Of a DNA stretch of 35,333 nt, positions 6,669-16,514 are shown in pieces. The stretch comes from Nitrospirota bacterium (lineage in GTDB: Bacteria; Nitrospirota; Nitrospiria; Nitrospirales; Nitrospiraceae): NCBI GenBank assembly GCA_016200355.1, contig JACQEY010000001.1:1-35333 (forward strand), given 5' to 3'. A model generated the notes under the pieces. The model ran no database searches. It saw nothing but the letters and a program-made list of their open reading frames with translations, and was not told the DNA's origin. Position 1 is the stretch's first letter, and every line of letters starts with the position of its first letter. The position numbers were made by a program, and so were the translations under genes.

Positions 6669-8747
6669 ATGAACAAAGAACAACTCAAGCAACTTGAAGC
6701 CGACCTTTGGAGCGCAGCGGATAATCTCCGTGCCAATTCTGGTCTCAAGCCCAGCGCCTATTCCACACCGGTATTGGGCATCATATTTCTCAAATTCGCT
6801 GACAACAATTACCGCCGTCATGAAGCTGAGATCATTGCCGAATTTCAAAAACTTAAAGGCACACGTCGAGAGAAGCCGATATCAGAAATCGCTATTGAGA
6901 AGTGCGGATTTTATTTGCCGGACCACGCTCGATACGACTATCTCCTGAAGCTCCCCGAGGAAAGGAATATCGCCAAGGCACTCAAAGAGGCGATGAAAGC
7001 CATAGAGGAATACAAGCCAGAACTTGAAGGTGCTCTTCCGAAAGACGAATATTTTGCCCTCACAAAGACAGAGCAAACGCGCAATTTACCCAACCAACTT
7101 CTTAAAACATTTTCCAACATTCCGGCAGATCTCAGTGGCGATCTATTCGGGCAAATTTATGAGTATTTCCTGGGAGAATTCGCCCGTGGCGAAGGACAGA
7201 AGGGTGGCGAATTCTTCACGCCTCGTTCCGTGGTGCGTTTGATGGTCGAAATGATTGAACCGCACGGCGGCAAGGTTTTTGATCCAGCTTGCGGATCGGG
7301 TGGCATGTTCGTCCAGTCGGCTCACTTTGTCGAAGAGCACCGCAAGGAGTTAATCAATGGTGCAGACAGCGGCGTATATGTATACGGGCAAGAAAAGACT
7401 CCAGAGACAATCAACCTCGCAAAGATGAACCTTGCTGTGAACGGCCTCCGTGGTGAAATCAAGCGTGCCATCACGTACTACGAAGACGCGTTCGATAGCT
7501 TTGGCGCGTTCGATTACGTTCTGGCAAATCCTCCGTTTAACGTGGATGACGTGAGCCTGAAAAGCGTAGAGAAGGATAGGCGGTTCAATACGTATGGCAT
7601 TCCACGAAAGAAATCCAAGGCCAAGAAAAAGGACCAGGGCAAGGAAACCGTCCCCAACGCAAATTATCTCTGGATCAACCTATTTGCTACTTCGCTCAAG
7701 CCAAAGGGCCGCGCGGCATTGGTCATGGCGAATTCCGCCTCAGACGCCCGCCATTCCGAGGCCGAAATCCGCCGGACTTTAATTGATAAAAACCTTATCT
7801 ACGGCATGCTGACGTTGCCTTCAAACATGTTCTATACCGTAACGCTTCCTGCCACGCTCTGGTTCTTCGACAAAGCCAAGGCCGATGACCTCATCCTCTT
7901 CATTGATGCCAGAAACATCTTCACCCAGCTTGATCGCGCCCACCGAGAATTTTCCGACGAACAGATCCAGAACATCTCAATCATCAGCCAGCTACACAAA
8001 GGCCGTAGAAAAAAGTTCGTGCAACTCATTGACCAGTATTTCGTGGAGGGCATGCAACGGCTCATCGAGAGCAAGACCCGCGTCGAACCCGTCTCTGCGC
8101 ATCTGATTGAAGTGCTAGATGATGATGCAGGGAAACAAGCCGTTGGCGAACTCGTGAAACAATGGGCCGGTCTCAACAAACTTCAGACCCGCTACTACCA
8201 ATACCGCGAAAAGTACGCCGGGGATAAGGCGATAGATCAGAAGAACAAAGCTCAGCACCAGTTGCGCGAAGCCTACGATCCCTTTTTCGCCGCGCTGCAT
8301 GAAGGCTTGAAACAGTTGGATAAGACCGTGCGACACCACGAGAAGCAGCAGGTGGAGCAGGCGCAGGCTGATGGCAAACGCACTGCGACCGACCGCAAGA
8401 CCAAGGCGCTTAAGAACGCGCTTGATGAGTTGCACCAGGAAATGAAGAACGCCGAAATCTTCTACCGGCACATCCACTGGTTGCAGGAGCGTTTCCCGAA
8501 GGCTGAGTACGAAGACGTGACCGGTCTGTGCAAACTCGCCAGTCCGGCGGACTTAAAGGAACAGGAGTATTCTCTGAATCCCGGCCGCTACGTAGGCGTG
8601 ATAATTGAGGAGGATGGGAAGACGGAGGAGGAGTTCATTTCTGAAATCCTTGGTCTTGACGACGAACTTTCAGTACTGAACCGTGCGATCTCGATACTGG
8701 AGGGGACAATCTCCTCGAACGTCAAGGCAATCACAGGAAACGCATGA
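6669..8747 (+). CDS. hsdM: Type I restriction-modification methyltransferase subunit
   Basis: HsdM transfers methyl groups to N6 of adenine in the site chosen by HsdS. The N-terminal HsdM helical domain (about 1-150) is followed by the SAM-dependent methylase domain. It has FFTPRSVVRLMVEM, motif I DPACGSGGMFV and the catalytic motif IV NPPF (in LANPPFNV). The C-terminal 250 residues are charged and helical (many Lys/Glu, with Gln-rich coiled-coil stretches), as in the longer HsdM subfamily of about 700 residues. No damage is visible. The stop overlaps the hsdS start by 4 nt. Confidence 0.96.
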   Translation: MNKEQLKQLEADLWSAADNLRANSGLKPSAYSTPVLGIIFLKFADNNYRRHEAEIIAEFQKLKGTRREKPISEIAIEKCGFYLPDHARYDYLLKLPEERNIAKALKEAMKAIEEYKPELEGALPKDEYFALTKTEQTRNLPNQLLKTFSNIPADLSGDLFGQIYEYFLGEFARGEGQKGGEFFTPRSVVRLMVEMIEPHGGKVFDPACGSGGMFVQSAHFVEEHRKELINGADSGVYVYGQEKTPETINLAKMNLAVNGLRGEIKRAITYYEDAFDSFGAFDYVLANPPFNVDDVSLKSVEKDRRFNTYGIPRKKSKAKKKDQGKETVPNANYLWINLFATSLKPKGRAALVMANSASDARHSEAEIRRTLIDKNLIYGMLTLPSNMFYTVTLPATLWFFDKAKADDLILFIDARNIFTQLDRAHREFSDEQIQNISIISQLHKGRRKKFVQLIDQYFVEGMQRLIESKTRVEPVSAHLIEVLDDDAGKQAVGELVKQWAGLNKLQTRYYQYREKYAGDKAIDQKNKAQHQLREAYDPFFAALHEGLKQLDKTVRHHEKQQVEQAQADGKRTATDRKTKALKNALDELHQEMKNAEIFYRHIHWLQERFPKAEYEDVTGLCKLASPADLKEQEYSLNPGRYVGVIIEEDGKTEEEFISEILGLDDELSVLNRAISILEGTISSNVKAITGNA

Positions 8748-10054
8748 GCAACTGGAATAACACGCCATTCGCAAAGCTTCTTGTTGACAGTAAAGACGGC
8801 GAATGGGGAGACGGCGAAGAGACCGTTGGATCGCGCGAATCAATCATTATTCGGGGAACTGATTTCGCTGACCTCGACAATCCAGCCGTGGATTTTCCAA
8901 AGCGTTGGATCAAAAACCACATCGCCGACCGAAAGTGCCTTCAGCCAGGCGATATCATTCTCGAAACTGCAGGAGGCACTTCCACGCAGTCAACCGGACG
9001 AAGCGCACTCCTGAAGAAGTCCTTCTTCGATCATCACTCAGATTTTCCGGTGCTGTGTGCCAGTTTCAGTCGACATCTGCGTCTGGACACGAGCAAATAT
9101 TCACCACGGTTCATCTACTACTTGCTTCAGACCTTGTATCGGACAGGATACATGGCGGTCTTCAACATCCAGCATACCGGTGTTTCAAGGTTTCAATACA
9201 CGTCATTCAGGAATCATACGGAACTTCAAATCCCAGAACTACCCTTTCAGCGAAAGATTTCCGCGATTCTCTCGACGTATGATGAGCTGATTGAAAAAAA
9301 CAAACGGCGCATTGCGCTACTGGAAAAGCTGGCCGAGGAAATCTACCGAGAATGGTTCGTCCGCCTCCGGTTCCCCGGCCACGAAAGTGTGAAACTCGTC
9401 AAAGGCGTTCCAGGCGGTTGGGAAGTGCGAACGCTAGGCAGCTTCGCGAGCGAAATTAAAAAAGGAATCAAAAAGCAGGACCTGCTAGACAATGAGAAAT
9501 ATCTCGGCTTGGAGCACATACCTCGGCGCTCGATTGCTATCACAGAATGGGCGACCGCGGACACGGTGGACAGCAACAAGCTTCTGTTTAAGGAACGGGA
9601 TATCCTGTTTGGAAAAATCCGTCCATACCTGCACAAGGTTGCTCTAGCCCACTTCTCTGGCGCGTGCTCGTCCGATACGATTGTCATCCGACCCAAGGAA
9701 AATATTTACGAAGGCTATTTGTTGTTCACAGTGTTCAGCGATACGTTCATCGAGCTTGCCCACGTCTCATCCAAAGGAACGAAGATGCCTCGGGCCGACT
9801 GGAGTTTTCTCAAGAAGCTTAAGCTCTCCGTCCCTGACACAAAGCTTCTTGAGAAGTACCAATCGCATTTCGACACGTTTTTCTCAGAAATTGTGAACCT
9901 GTTGCGAGCAAACGAAGTGCTAACCGCTTCTCGCGACCGACTTCTTCTGCGGCTCACTTCCGGCAAGCTCCCGGTCAAACACCTCGATATCAAGTTCCCG
10001 CCCAGCATGGCGGAGGAATTGATCCCTGATTCTACTGCTTCCGCCTATGCCTAA
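8744..10054 (+). CDS. hsdS: Type I restriction-modification specificity subunit
   Basis: HsdS recognises the bipartite target and anchors the M and R subunits. The protein has two target-recognition domains (about 1-160 and 220-370). They are separated by the conserved helical region FQRKISAILSTYDELIEKNK...LLEKLAEEIYREWF, and a matching second spacer lies at the C-terminus (ANEVLTASRDRLLLRLTSG). It has 436 residues, normal for the family. It overlaps hsdM by 4 nt and hsdR by 8 nt. The target sequence cannot be told from the gene. Confidence 0.94.
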   Translation: MSNWNNTPFAKLLVDSKDGEWGDGEETVGSRESIIIRGTDFADLDNPAVDFPKRWIKNHIADRKCLQPGDIILETAGGTSTQSTGRSALLKKSFFDHHSDFPVLCASFSRHLRLDTSKYSPRFIYYLLQTLYRTGYMAVFNIQHTGVSRFQYTSFRNHTELQIPELPFQRKISAILSTYDELIEKNKRRIALLEKLAEEIYREWFVRLRFPGHESVKLVKGVPGGWEVRTLGSFASEIKKGIKKQDLLDNEKYLGLEHIPRRSIAITEWATADTVDSNKLLFKERDILFGKIRPYLHKVALAHFSGACSSDTIVIRPKENIYEGYLLFTVFSDTFIELAHVSSKGTKMPRADWSFLKKLKLSVPDTKLLEKYQSHFDTFFSEIVNLLRANEVLTASRDRLLLRLTSGKLPVKHLDIKFPPSMAEELIPDSTASAYA

Positions 10055-12287
10055 CTTTATTTCCGAAGATCAGATTGAACAGGCACTGGTGCAGAAGCTT
10101 CAGCACCTGCACGGCTTCGACTCGCTGGATTGTCACACAGAAGACCCAGGAGATTTAAACGACGGTTCGGGTCGCGCCAACAAGCGAGACATCATTCTGG
10201 TCGATCGCGTGAAGCAAGCAACCATCCGATTAAACCCGCACATTCCAGAAAATACAATTGACGATGCGTTGGAACAGTTGGTTGATCGGCGTCAGGCCCT
10301 GTCATTCGTGGCCGCAAATCAGGAGGTGTACAACTTTATCCGTGACGGAATTCCAGTTGAGTTTGACAACGCCAACGGTCAGAAGCAGCAGGAGCGCGTG
10401 CGGTTGATTGATTTCAATCGACCGGATGAGAACCGCTATCTAGCCGTGACACAGCTTTGGATTAAAGGAGAGCGTGGATATCGCCGCCCAGATGTCTTGC
10501 TCTATGTGAACGGCCTCCCGCTGGTGTTCATCGAGTTGAAGAACTCGAATGTGAAGCTCAGAACTGCGTTCGACGACAACTTCACGAATTACAAGGGTGA
10601 AATCCCTCAGCTTTTTCTGACGAATGCCTTTTGTGTGTTCTCGAATGCCATAGAAACCAAAGTCGGTAGCATCACGGCGGAGTGGGAGCATTTCTTTAAT
10701 TGGTTCCGTGCAGAGGATGAAAAGGAGAAGGTTGACCAGGAAGAGGTGAAGAGAAGGGGTACGAGCCTGGAGGGTGTAATTGCGGGCTTATTCGATCGGC
10801 AGAAGCTCTTGGATTACGTCGAGAACTTTATCCTTTACTACAAGGATAGTCAGAAGATTATCGCACAGAATCACCAGTTCATCGGTGTCAACCGCGCCTA
10901 CGAGACGTTCCTGAAGCGCGAGGAATTGAAGGGTAAGCTCGGCGTATTTTGGCACACGCAGGGTTCGGGCAAGAGTTTTTCCATGATTTTCTATGCCCGC
11001 AAGATCTTTCGGAAGCAGACCGGCAACTTCACTTTCCTCGTAGTGACGGATCGGGAAGACTTGGACGGGCAGATTTACCGGAACTTTCTCCATACGGGGA
11101 CAGTCACCAAAGCTGAAGCCGCACAGCCTAAAGACAGCGAGGAGATGCGGAAGTTCCTCGGTCAAAACAAGCGACTGGTCTTTACTCTGATCCAGAAATT
11201 CCGTTGGGACAAAGGCAAAACATATCCCGATCTTTCACCTCGGAAAGATATTATTGTCATTGTGGACGAGGCACACCGCACGCAATACAAGTCCCTCGCG
11301 GAAAACATGCGGGCCGGGTTAAAGAACGCTCAATATCTGGCTTTCACCGGCACACCCTTACTTGGTCGAGAGCGCAAGACGAATCAGTGGTTCGGCGATT
11401 ACGTCTCGGAATATAACTTCCAGCAATCCATGGACGATGGCGCGACGGTGCCGCTCTACTATGAGAAGCGGGTACCGCAGGTCCTGAATCAGAACGAGAA
11501 CTTAAGCGACGAGTTCTACGAAATCCTTGAAGATGAAAACCTTGATGAGCTACAGAAGGCTAAACTGGAAAAGAAGTTCGCTGCTGAAATCGAGGTGATC
11601 AAACGGGATGACCGGCTTGAAACTATTGCGACGGACATCGTCAGCCAGTTCCCCAGACGCGGTTATCTCGGTAAAGGCATGGTGGTCTCGCTAGACAAGT
11701 TCACTGCCGTCAAAATGTATGACAAAGTTCAGCGGCACTGGAAGGACCGAATTAAGGAGTTGCTCGGCCAGATCAAGAAAGCGGTTTCCGAAGCCGAAAA
11801 GGCTCGATTGCACAAACAGGTCGAATATATGCGAGCTGTGCAGATGGCGGTGATTGTCAGCGAAGAGGCGGAAGAGGGAAAGAGGTTCGCCCAGCAAAAG
11901 TTAGATATCAAGCTGCATCGAGACCGGATGAACAGATTGGATGAGCACGGTCATGATGTGGAGTATAACTTCAAAGACCCGGAGCATCCGCTGCAATTGG
12001 TTTTCGTTTGTGCGATGTGGCTCACCCGATTCGTCGCACCGCCTTTATCAACGCTGTATCTTGATAAGCCGATGAAGGACCATACCTTGATGCAGACGAT
12101 TGCGCGCGCGAACCGTGTGACGTCTTGGAAGATCAATGGAGTTGAGAAGAGGAACGGCGAGATCATCGATTACTACAACGTCTTCAGGAATATGAAGAAG
12201 GCATTGAAGGAGTATGCACAGGGGCAGGAAGGTTTGGATGAGCCTCCTGTTAGAGAGAAACTAATGCCCATGCTGACAAGTTGTTGA
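10047..12287 (+). CDS. hsdR: Type I restriction endonuclease subunit, N-terminal part (frameshifted)
   Basis: HsdR is the DNA-translocating nuclease subunit. The N-terminal nuclease domain has the PD-(D/E)xK pattern in RRPDVLLYVNG and FIELKN (about residues 147-168). The SF2 helicase core has Walker A QGSGKSF (about 307-313), DREDLDGQ, the DEAH box VDEAHR and AFTGTP. Two things look wrong. The conserved helicase motif WLTGFDAP reads WLTRFVAP here (Arg 661, Val 663). The frame then ends at residue 746, whereas the family runs to about 1000, and the rest continues in another frame at 12281. Restriction activity is probably lost. Confidence 0.92.
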   Translation: MPNFISEDQIEQALVQKLQHLHGFDSLDCHTEDPGDLNDGSGRANKRDIILVDRVKQATIRLNPHIPENTIDDALEQLVDRRQALSFVAANQEVYNFIRDGIPVEFDNANGQKQQERVRLIDFNRPDENRYLAVTQLWIKGERGYRRPDVLLYVNGLPLVFIELKNSNVKLRTAFDDNFTNYKGEIPQLFLTNAFCVFSNAIETKVGSITAEWEHFFNWFRAEDEKEKVDQEEVKRRGTSLEGVIAGLFDRQKLLDYVENFILYYKDSQKIIAQNHQFIGVNRAYETFLKREELKGKLGVFWHTQGSGKSFSMIFYARKIFRKQTGNFTFLVVTDREDLDGQIYRNFLHTGTVTKAEAAQPKDSEEMRKFLGQNKRLVFTLIQKFRWDKGKTYPDLSPRKDIIVIVDEAHRTQYKSLAENMRAGLKNAQYLAFTGTPLLGRERKTNQWFGDYVSEYNFQQSMDDGATVPLYYEKRVPQVLNQNENLSDEFYEILEDENLDELQKAKLEKKFAAEIEVIKRDDRLETIATDIVSQFPRRGYLGKGMVVSLDKFTAVKMYDKVQRHWKDRIKELLGQIKKAVSEAEKARLHKQVEYMRAVQMAVIVSEEAEEGKRFAQQKLDIKLHRDRMNRLDEHGHDVEYNFKDPEHPLQLVFVCAMWLTRFVAPPLSTLYLDKPMKDHTLMQTIARANRVTSWKINGVEKRNGEIIDYYNVFRNMKKALKEYAQGQEGLDEPPVREKLMPMLTSC

Positions 12288-13150
12288 GCAATGATGAATG
12301 GCGCAAGACGTTTGCCGTCTATGAGAACACCATCACTTCCCTTTATGAAGCTTGTAAGCCAGAAGTGCTTGGCCGTCCGGTCGTTCGTTCAGTCGCGGTC
12401 TTTCAATACCTTCGTGGCGTTATAGATAGCATCATCGGGCAAACAGATATTGATGGTGTGAATCTGCGAGTCGGCGAGCTGCTGGACGAAAGCTTGGTCG
12501 TGGATCAGCCGGTCGGCATGAAGGAGAGCAGGGAAGTCTATCGCATTATAAAGTCTGGTCGAACCTGGGATCTGAGCAAGATCGATTTCGACAAGCTTAA
12601 GGCAGAATTCCAGCACGCGATGTATAAGAACATCGAAATTGCTGATTTACGCTCATTCATCCAAAACAAAGTCGAACAAATGCTCAAACAAAATACTACG
12701 CGCACTGATTTTGCCCAACGCCTACAGGGCATCATTGATGCCTACAATGCCGGTAGCTCGTCGGTTGATAATTATTTCGAAGAACTCGTCAAATACGCGA
12801 AAGATTTGAGGGCAGAAGCGGAGCGGCATGTCCGCGAGGGGCTGACTGAAGACGAGCTCGAGTTGTTTGACCTCTTAAAGAAGGATTCGATGACGCAAGA
12901 GGAAACACAGAAGGTTAGGCTAGCAGCCAAGTCATTGCTCCATCGGTTGCTCAGTGAGCCTCCGAAGGTCTTGGTCCAGGACTGGTACAAGGATTCTCAA
13001 ACGAAGAAAAAGGTGCAGTCAGCTGTTGAGGAAGTCCTCCATGCCCACCTTCCAGAGAGCTACGACCGAGTGCTGTTCAAAGATAAGTGCAATCATGTCT
13101 TCGAGGTAATGGTTGATTATGCAAGCCATGGCGTTAAATGGGCTGCGTGA
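12281..13150 (+). CDS. hsdR: Type I restriction endonuclease subunit, C-terminal part (frameshifted)
   Basis: This continues HsdR in a different frame. It is a helical C-terminal domain of about 290 residues, with DGVNLRVGELLDESLVVD, KVEQMLKQNTTRTDFAQRL and DELELFDLLKKD. This domain usually contacts the methyltransferase core. The frame is open back to 12254, just after a TAG at 12251. Adding one A to the AAA run at 12258-12260 would fuse both parts into one normal-length HsdR. The apparent TTG start at 12281 has no convincing ribosome binding site, so separate translation is doubtful. Read it as a fragment of a broken gene unless sequencing error is shown. Confidence 0.85.
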   Translation: MLSNDEWRKTFAVYENTITSLYEACKPEVLGRPVVRSVAVFQYLRGVIDSIIGQTDIDGVNLRVGELLDESLVVDQPVGMKESREVYRIIKSGRTWDLSKIDFDKLKAEFQHAMYKNIEIADLRSFIQNKVEQMLKQNTTRTDFAQRLQGIIDAYNAGSSSVDNYFEELVKYAKDLRAEAERHVREGLTEDELELFDLLKKDSMTQEETQKVRLAAKSLLHRLLSEPPKVLVQDWYKDSQTKKKVQSAVEEVLHAHLPESYDRVLFKDKCNHVFEVMVDYASHGVKWAA

Positions 13151-13179
13151 GAAATAAAGGCGTCAGCACCATCCCATAG

Positions 13180-13334
13180 CCCATACTTAACATCATCGCC
13201 CAAGAAATCGTCGACGACCTCGAAGCAGCGCTCGAACAGTTTCGGCTGATTGCGAATGACTTGGGGAGTGAACCACCGGAAAAGATGGTTTGAGAGGGCA
13301 GAGGCTGATGGGTCGCAAAGATCGCTACGAATAA
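13180..13334 (+). pseudogene. Remnant: hsdM-type C-terminus plus first codons of a fic gene
   Basis: A short frame reads IIAQEIVDDLEAALEQF and on to PPEKMV with stop TGA at 13291. After 14 nt comes ATG-GRKDRYE then TAA (13308-13334). The first part resembles the C-terminus of type I methyltransferase subunits, though not that of the intact hsdM at 6669. The second matches the start of the Fic protein at 16515. About 120 bp match positions 16413-16538 at roughly 85% by eye. This is debris of another RM/fic locus. Confidence 0.7.
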
Positions 13335-13420
13335 AGAAAATGTACCGGGAGTCTTTTCTGACCAGTGAGAGGAAATAAAAGCAGTAGGCTGCTTCTGCCT
13401 ATTGCCCTGCACGTCCACTC

Positions 13421-15553
13421 TCATTTTGGTCGTAAGCGGAGTACAGCGAGCGACCGCGCTTCAAGATCGTACTGCGACCCACCTCTCAATAAAGTAATCT
13501 GCTTTTCTTTCGCCTGAGTGACAGCCGTGTCCAACACCCGCTGCCACCGCACGCCGCGTTTGTGCGCAGGCAAGGTGAACGGCCGTGGTTCGTGGTGGGC
13601 ATTGAGCAACATGAGGAAGGTCTCGTCCAGGAGTGGTTTCCCTTTCGGGTCTTTCTCCTCGATGGCATGCCCTGCCAGCCGCACGCCCAGGCAGCGGACA
13701 TACCCTTTGGCCCAGTCTTCGTCCGTCATCTCTTTGCCGTCGGGCCGCAGCCATGAAAGATCCTTGACTTCCGCGCCACGGATACGGCGGCCTTGAAAGA
13801 ATCGGCGGCGGCGAAACACGGGATGTTCCTGTCGCAGCGCGATGAGGCCCCTCGTAAAGGCCAGGAGCGCCTGCTGCGGCCTGCTCAGATTCCAGTCGAC
13901 CCAACTGATCTCGTTGTCCTGGCAATAGGCGTTGTTGTTGCCATGTTGCGTCCGCCCCATCTCATCGCCGCCGCAGAGCATCGGCACACCTTGCGACAAG
14001 AACAACGTGGCCAGCATGTTGCGCTTCTGTCGTTCTCGCAGCGCCACGATCGACGGTTTCGTCGTCGGTCCTTCTGCGCCGCAGTTCCAGCTGAGATTGT
14101 CGTCCGTGCCGTCATGGCTGTCCTCACCGTTGGCGTCGTTGTGCTTCTCGTTATACGAAACCAGATCGTGCAGCGTAAATCCGTCATGGGCCGTCACGAA
14201 ATTGATGCTTGCGTGGGGACGGCGGCCGCCTCCCTCATAGAGATCGCTGCTTCCGGATAGGCGATACGCCAATTCGCCCACTTGCCCACCGTCGCCTTTC
14301 CAGTACTGCCGTATCGTGTCGCGATATCGTCCGTTCCACTCAGCCCAGCCGGCCGGAAAGTTGCCGACCTGGTACCCACCTTCACCTAAGTCCCACGGTT
14401 CGGCGATCAGTTTCACCTGCGACAGCACCGGATCCTGGTGAATGATGTCGAAAAACGCGCTGAGTCGGTCCACGTCGTGCAGTTCCCTCGCCAGCGTGGA
14501 GGCGAGATCGAATCGGAAGCCATCCACATGCATCTCGAGCACCCAGTACCGCAGGCTGTCCATGATGAGTTGAAGGACTCGGGGGTGGCGGACATTCAGT
14601 GTGTTGCCACACCCGGTGTAATCCAGATAATAGCGCGGCTCGTCGGGACCCAGTCGGTAGTACGAGGCGTTGTCGATTCCGCGAAACGACAGCGTCGGGC
14701 CCAGGTGATTGCCTTCCCCCGTGTGATTGTAGACTACGTCGAGGATGACTTCGATGCCCGCGTTATGGAGGGCCTTGACCATGGCCTTGAACTCCCACAC
14801 GTGCTCTGCGCGAACCGACGAAGGGGCATAGTGAATTTCCGGAGCGAAAAACCCGATTGAGTTATAGCCCCAGTAGTTGGTGAGCCCGCGATCGACAAGG
14901 TGTTTGTCGCGGATGAAATGATGGACCGGCAACAATTCGACAGCCGTAACACCCACATGTTGCAGATGCTCGATCACTGCCGGCGTCGCGAGTCCGGCAT
15001 AGGTGCCGCGCAAATGCTTCGGGATTTCCGGGTGTCTAGCTGTAAATCCCTTCACATGCAGTTCATAGATCACCGTCCGGTCCCATGGGGTTCGCAATAA
15101 TTGGTCTCCGCCCCAGGTGAACGCCTGGTCGACGACCACACATTTGGGTATAAAGGCGGCGTTATCCTGGTCGTTGATGGAGAGATCCTCCTTGGGGTCA
15201 CCAATCTGGTACCCAAACAGCGCATCGGACCAATCGATCGTTCCTGCAATCGCTTTCGCATAGGGATCGAATAAGAGCTTGGAAGGGTTGAAGCGATGCC
15301 CGGCTTCCGGCTCATATGGTCCATGGACGCGGTAGCCATAGCGCTGTCCCGGACGTACCTCCGGCAGGTATATATGCCAGACGTAATCGGTACACTCCTC
15401 GATTCGAATGCGGTGAGTTTCCTTAACGGCGTCAGGTTCGTCAAACAGACACAGCTCCACCGCCGTGGCATTTTCAGAAAACAGGGCGAAGTTCACTCCC
15501 TCGCCGTCCCACGTGGCCCCTAATGGATACGGATGTCCAGGCCAGATTCTCAT
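13421..15553 (-). CDS. glgX: Glycogen debranching enzyme (isoamylase type)
   Basis: GlgX hydrolyses alpha-1,6 branches of phosphorylase-limited glycogen. The N-terminal CBM48-like domain ([21 protein letters not shown]) is followed by a GH13 barrel. The barrel has [10 protein letters not shown], the nucleophile region DGFRFDLAS, the acid/base region [14 protein letters not shown] and [11 protein letters not shown]. Start 15553 gives [12 protein letters not shown] with GGAG upstream, and about 710 residues. An upstream start at 15619 would add 22 unmatched residues. No other glycogen gene is in the window. It is convergent with the hsdR island. Confidence 0.94.
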   Translation of the reverse strand: MRIWPGHPYPLGATWDGEGVNFALFSENATAVELCLFDEPDAVKETHRIRIEECTDYVWHIYLPEVRPGQRYGYRVHGPYEPEAGHRFNPSKLLFDPYAKAIAGTIDWSDALFGYQIGDPKEDLSINDQDNAAFIPKCVVVDQAFTWGGDQLLRTPWDRTVIYELHVKGFTARHPEIPKHLRGTYAGLATPAVIEHLQHVGVTAVELLPVHHFIRDKHLVDRGLTNYWGYNSIGFFAPEIHYAPSSVRAEHVWEFKAMVKALHNAGIEVILDVVYNHTGEGNHLGPTLSFRGIDNASYYRLGPDEPRYYLDYTGCGNTLNVRHPRVLQLIMDSLRYWVLEMHVDGFRFDLASTLARELHDVDRLSAFFDIIHQDPVLSQVKLIAEPWDLGEGGYQVGNFPAGWAEWNGRYRDTIRQYWKGDGGQVGELAYRLSGSSDLYEGGGRRPHASINFVTAHDGFTLHDLVSYNEKHNDANGEDSHDGTDDNLSWNCGAEGPTTKPSIVALRERQKRNMLATLFLSQGVPMLCGGDEMGRTQHGNNNAYCQDNEISWVDWNLSRPQQALLAFTRGLIALRQEHPVFRRRRFFQGRRIRGAEVKDLSWLRPDGKEMTDEDWAKGYVRCLGVRLAGHAIEEKDPKGKPLLDETFLMLLNAHHEPRPFTLPAHKRGVRWQRVLDTAVTQAKEKQITLLRGGSQYDLEARSLAVLRLRPK

Positions 15554-15892
15554 TCCGCTGTCATCTCCTTGAGTACATTGAAGGCAGTGTGACTCTCTTG
15601 TACAACACTCGATGCCCACTTATCATATAATGAGACGTGTTGGCTGACATCACGACTCTCGCGTATCTCACGACTCGATCGCGTCCTTATACACACGGAT
15701 TGCCATTGGCACCGCTGCAGATACGACGCATCTGACCATTCAGGAAGCGGGTGACACCCAGCTTAGCAGACTGGGACCTTCTGTGAAATCGGCATGGAAG
15801 TGTACCCGAGAATTACCGTATGTTGAACCTGTGCGAGATGAAGTATCGGGCGTCGAAGATCAGATTGGACTCTTTCATCTGGAATCATACTC
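15554..15892. other. Divergent intergenic region between glgX and the response regulator
   Basis: Promoters for both genes must lie here. TATAAT at about 15626-15631 is a possible -10, but I cannot pair it confidently with a -35. One frame is open through part of the region into the start of the response regulator, but it has no start codon and I do not recognise it. Confidence 0.35.
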
Positions 15893-16456
15893 ATGCCTAT
15901 CTCTCCTATTCTCATCGTCGATGATGATACTATTTTCCTCGACACAGTGACTTCGACATTGCGCCTCAGGCTTCCCGATGTGCACATGGAAACGGTAGAT
16001 TCCGCACTCGCCGCTCTGGAACGGATCAGGTCGATGGAGTATACCGCCATCATCTGTGACGCACATCAGCCTCGCCTCGAAGGCATCGGATTCGTTCGAG
16101 CCGTGCGGAAGGTTCACTCCGAGTGGCCGGTCCTGCTTCTCCTCGAAAAATACCACGAGGATCTCATCAGGCAAGCGATGGACGCCGGCGCCTATGACGT
16201 TCTGGTGAAACCAGTGGAGGAAGGCGCGTTACTGTTCGCGGTGCAACGCGCCATTGAGGTCTCCCGGTTACGGAACCAGGTAAAGCGTGAAGGAGCGCAG
16301 CTCGTTGAAACCGTGAGGGGCATGATGAGGGATCTCGAGGTGTTGTATGGTGCCGATGGTTTGCAGGTACACTTCGAAGCGTTCATGGCTCGTGTGGACG
16401 CTGAGAGGCAGGCCTTGTCGACGACCTCGAAGCCGCCCTCGAACAGTTCGGATTGA
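15893..16456 (+). CDS. Response regulator receiver protein, atypical switch residue
   Basis: Residues 1-115 are a CheY-like receiver domain. The acidic triad is in LIVDDDT (Asp 10-12), the expected phosphoacceptor Asp 56 is in IICDAHQP, and Lys 106 is in VLVKPVEE. The conserved Ser/Thr before the fourth helix is not seen, and that region reads LLLLEKYHED. Residues 116-187 are a helical tail without a recognised output domain. The last 15 or so residues (SKPPSNSSD) come from DNA that in another frame encodes a remnant hsdM tail, so the original C-terminus was probably replaced. No partner kinase is adjacent. Confidence 0.85.
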   Translation: MPISPILIVDDDTIFLDTVTSTLRLRLPDVHMETVDSALAALERIRSMEYTAIICDAHQPRLEGIGFVRAVRKVHSEWPVLLLLEKYHEDLIRQAMDAGAYDVLVKPVEEGALLFAVQRAIEVSRLRNQVKREGAQLVETVRGMMRDLEVLYGADGLQVHFEAFMARVDAERQALSTTSKPPSNSSD

Positions 16457-16500
16457 TTGCGAATGATCTAGGCAGTGAAGCACCAGAGAAGATGGTTTGA
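16405..16500 (+). pseudogene. Second hsdM-type C-terminal remnant, directly upstream of fic
   Basis: This reads LVDDLEAALEQFGLIANDLG and ends PPEKMV-like (EAPEKMV) with TGA at 16498. The frame opens after TGA at 16402. It overlaps the 3' end of the response regulator in another frame. Together with the following fic start it parallels 13180-13334, with the same 14-nt gap to the fic ATG. It is a remnant of a methyltransferase gene that once preceded fic. Confidence 0.65.
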
Positions 16501-16514
16501 GAGGGCAGCGGCTA

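Noticed and set aside
12250-12290. Programmed -1 frameshift in hsdR
   Set aside because: There is no X-XXY-YYZ slippery heptamer or obvious downstream structure, and nearby missense changes favour decay. A lost base fits better.
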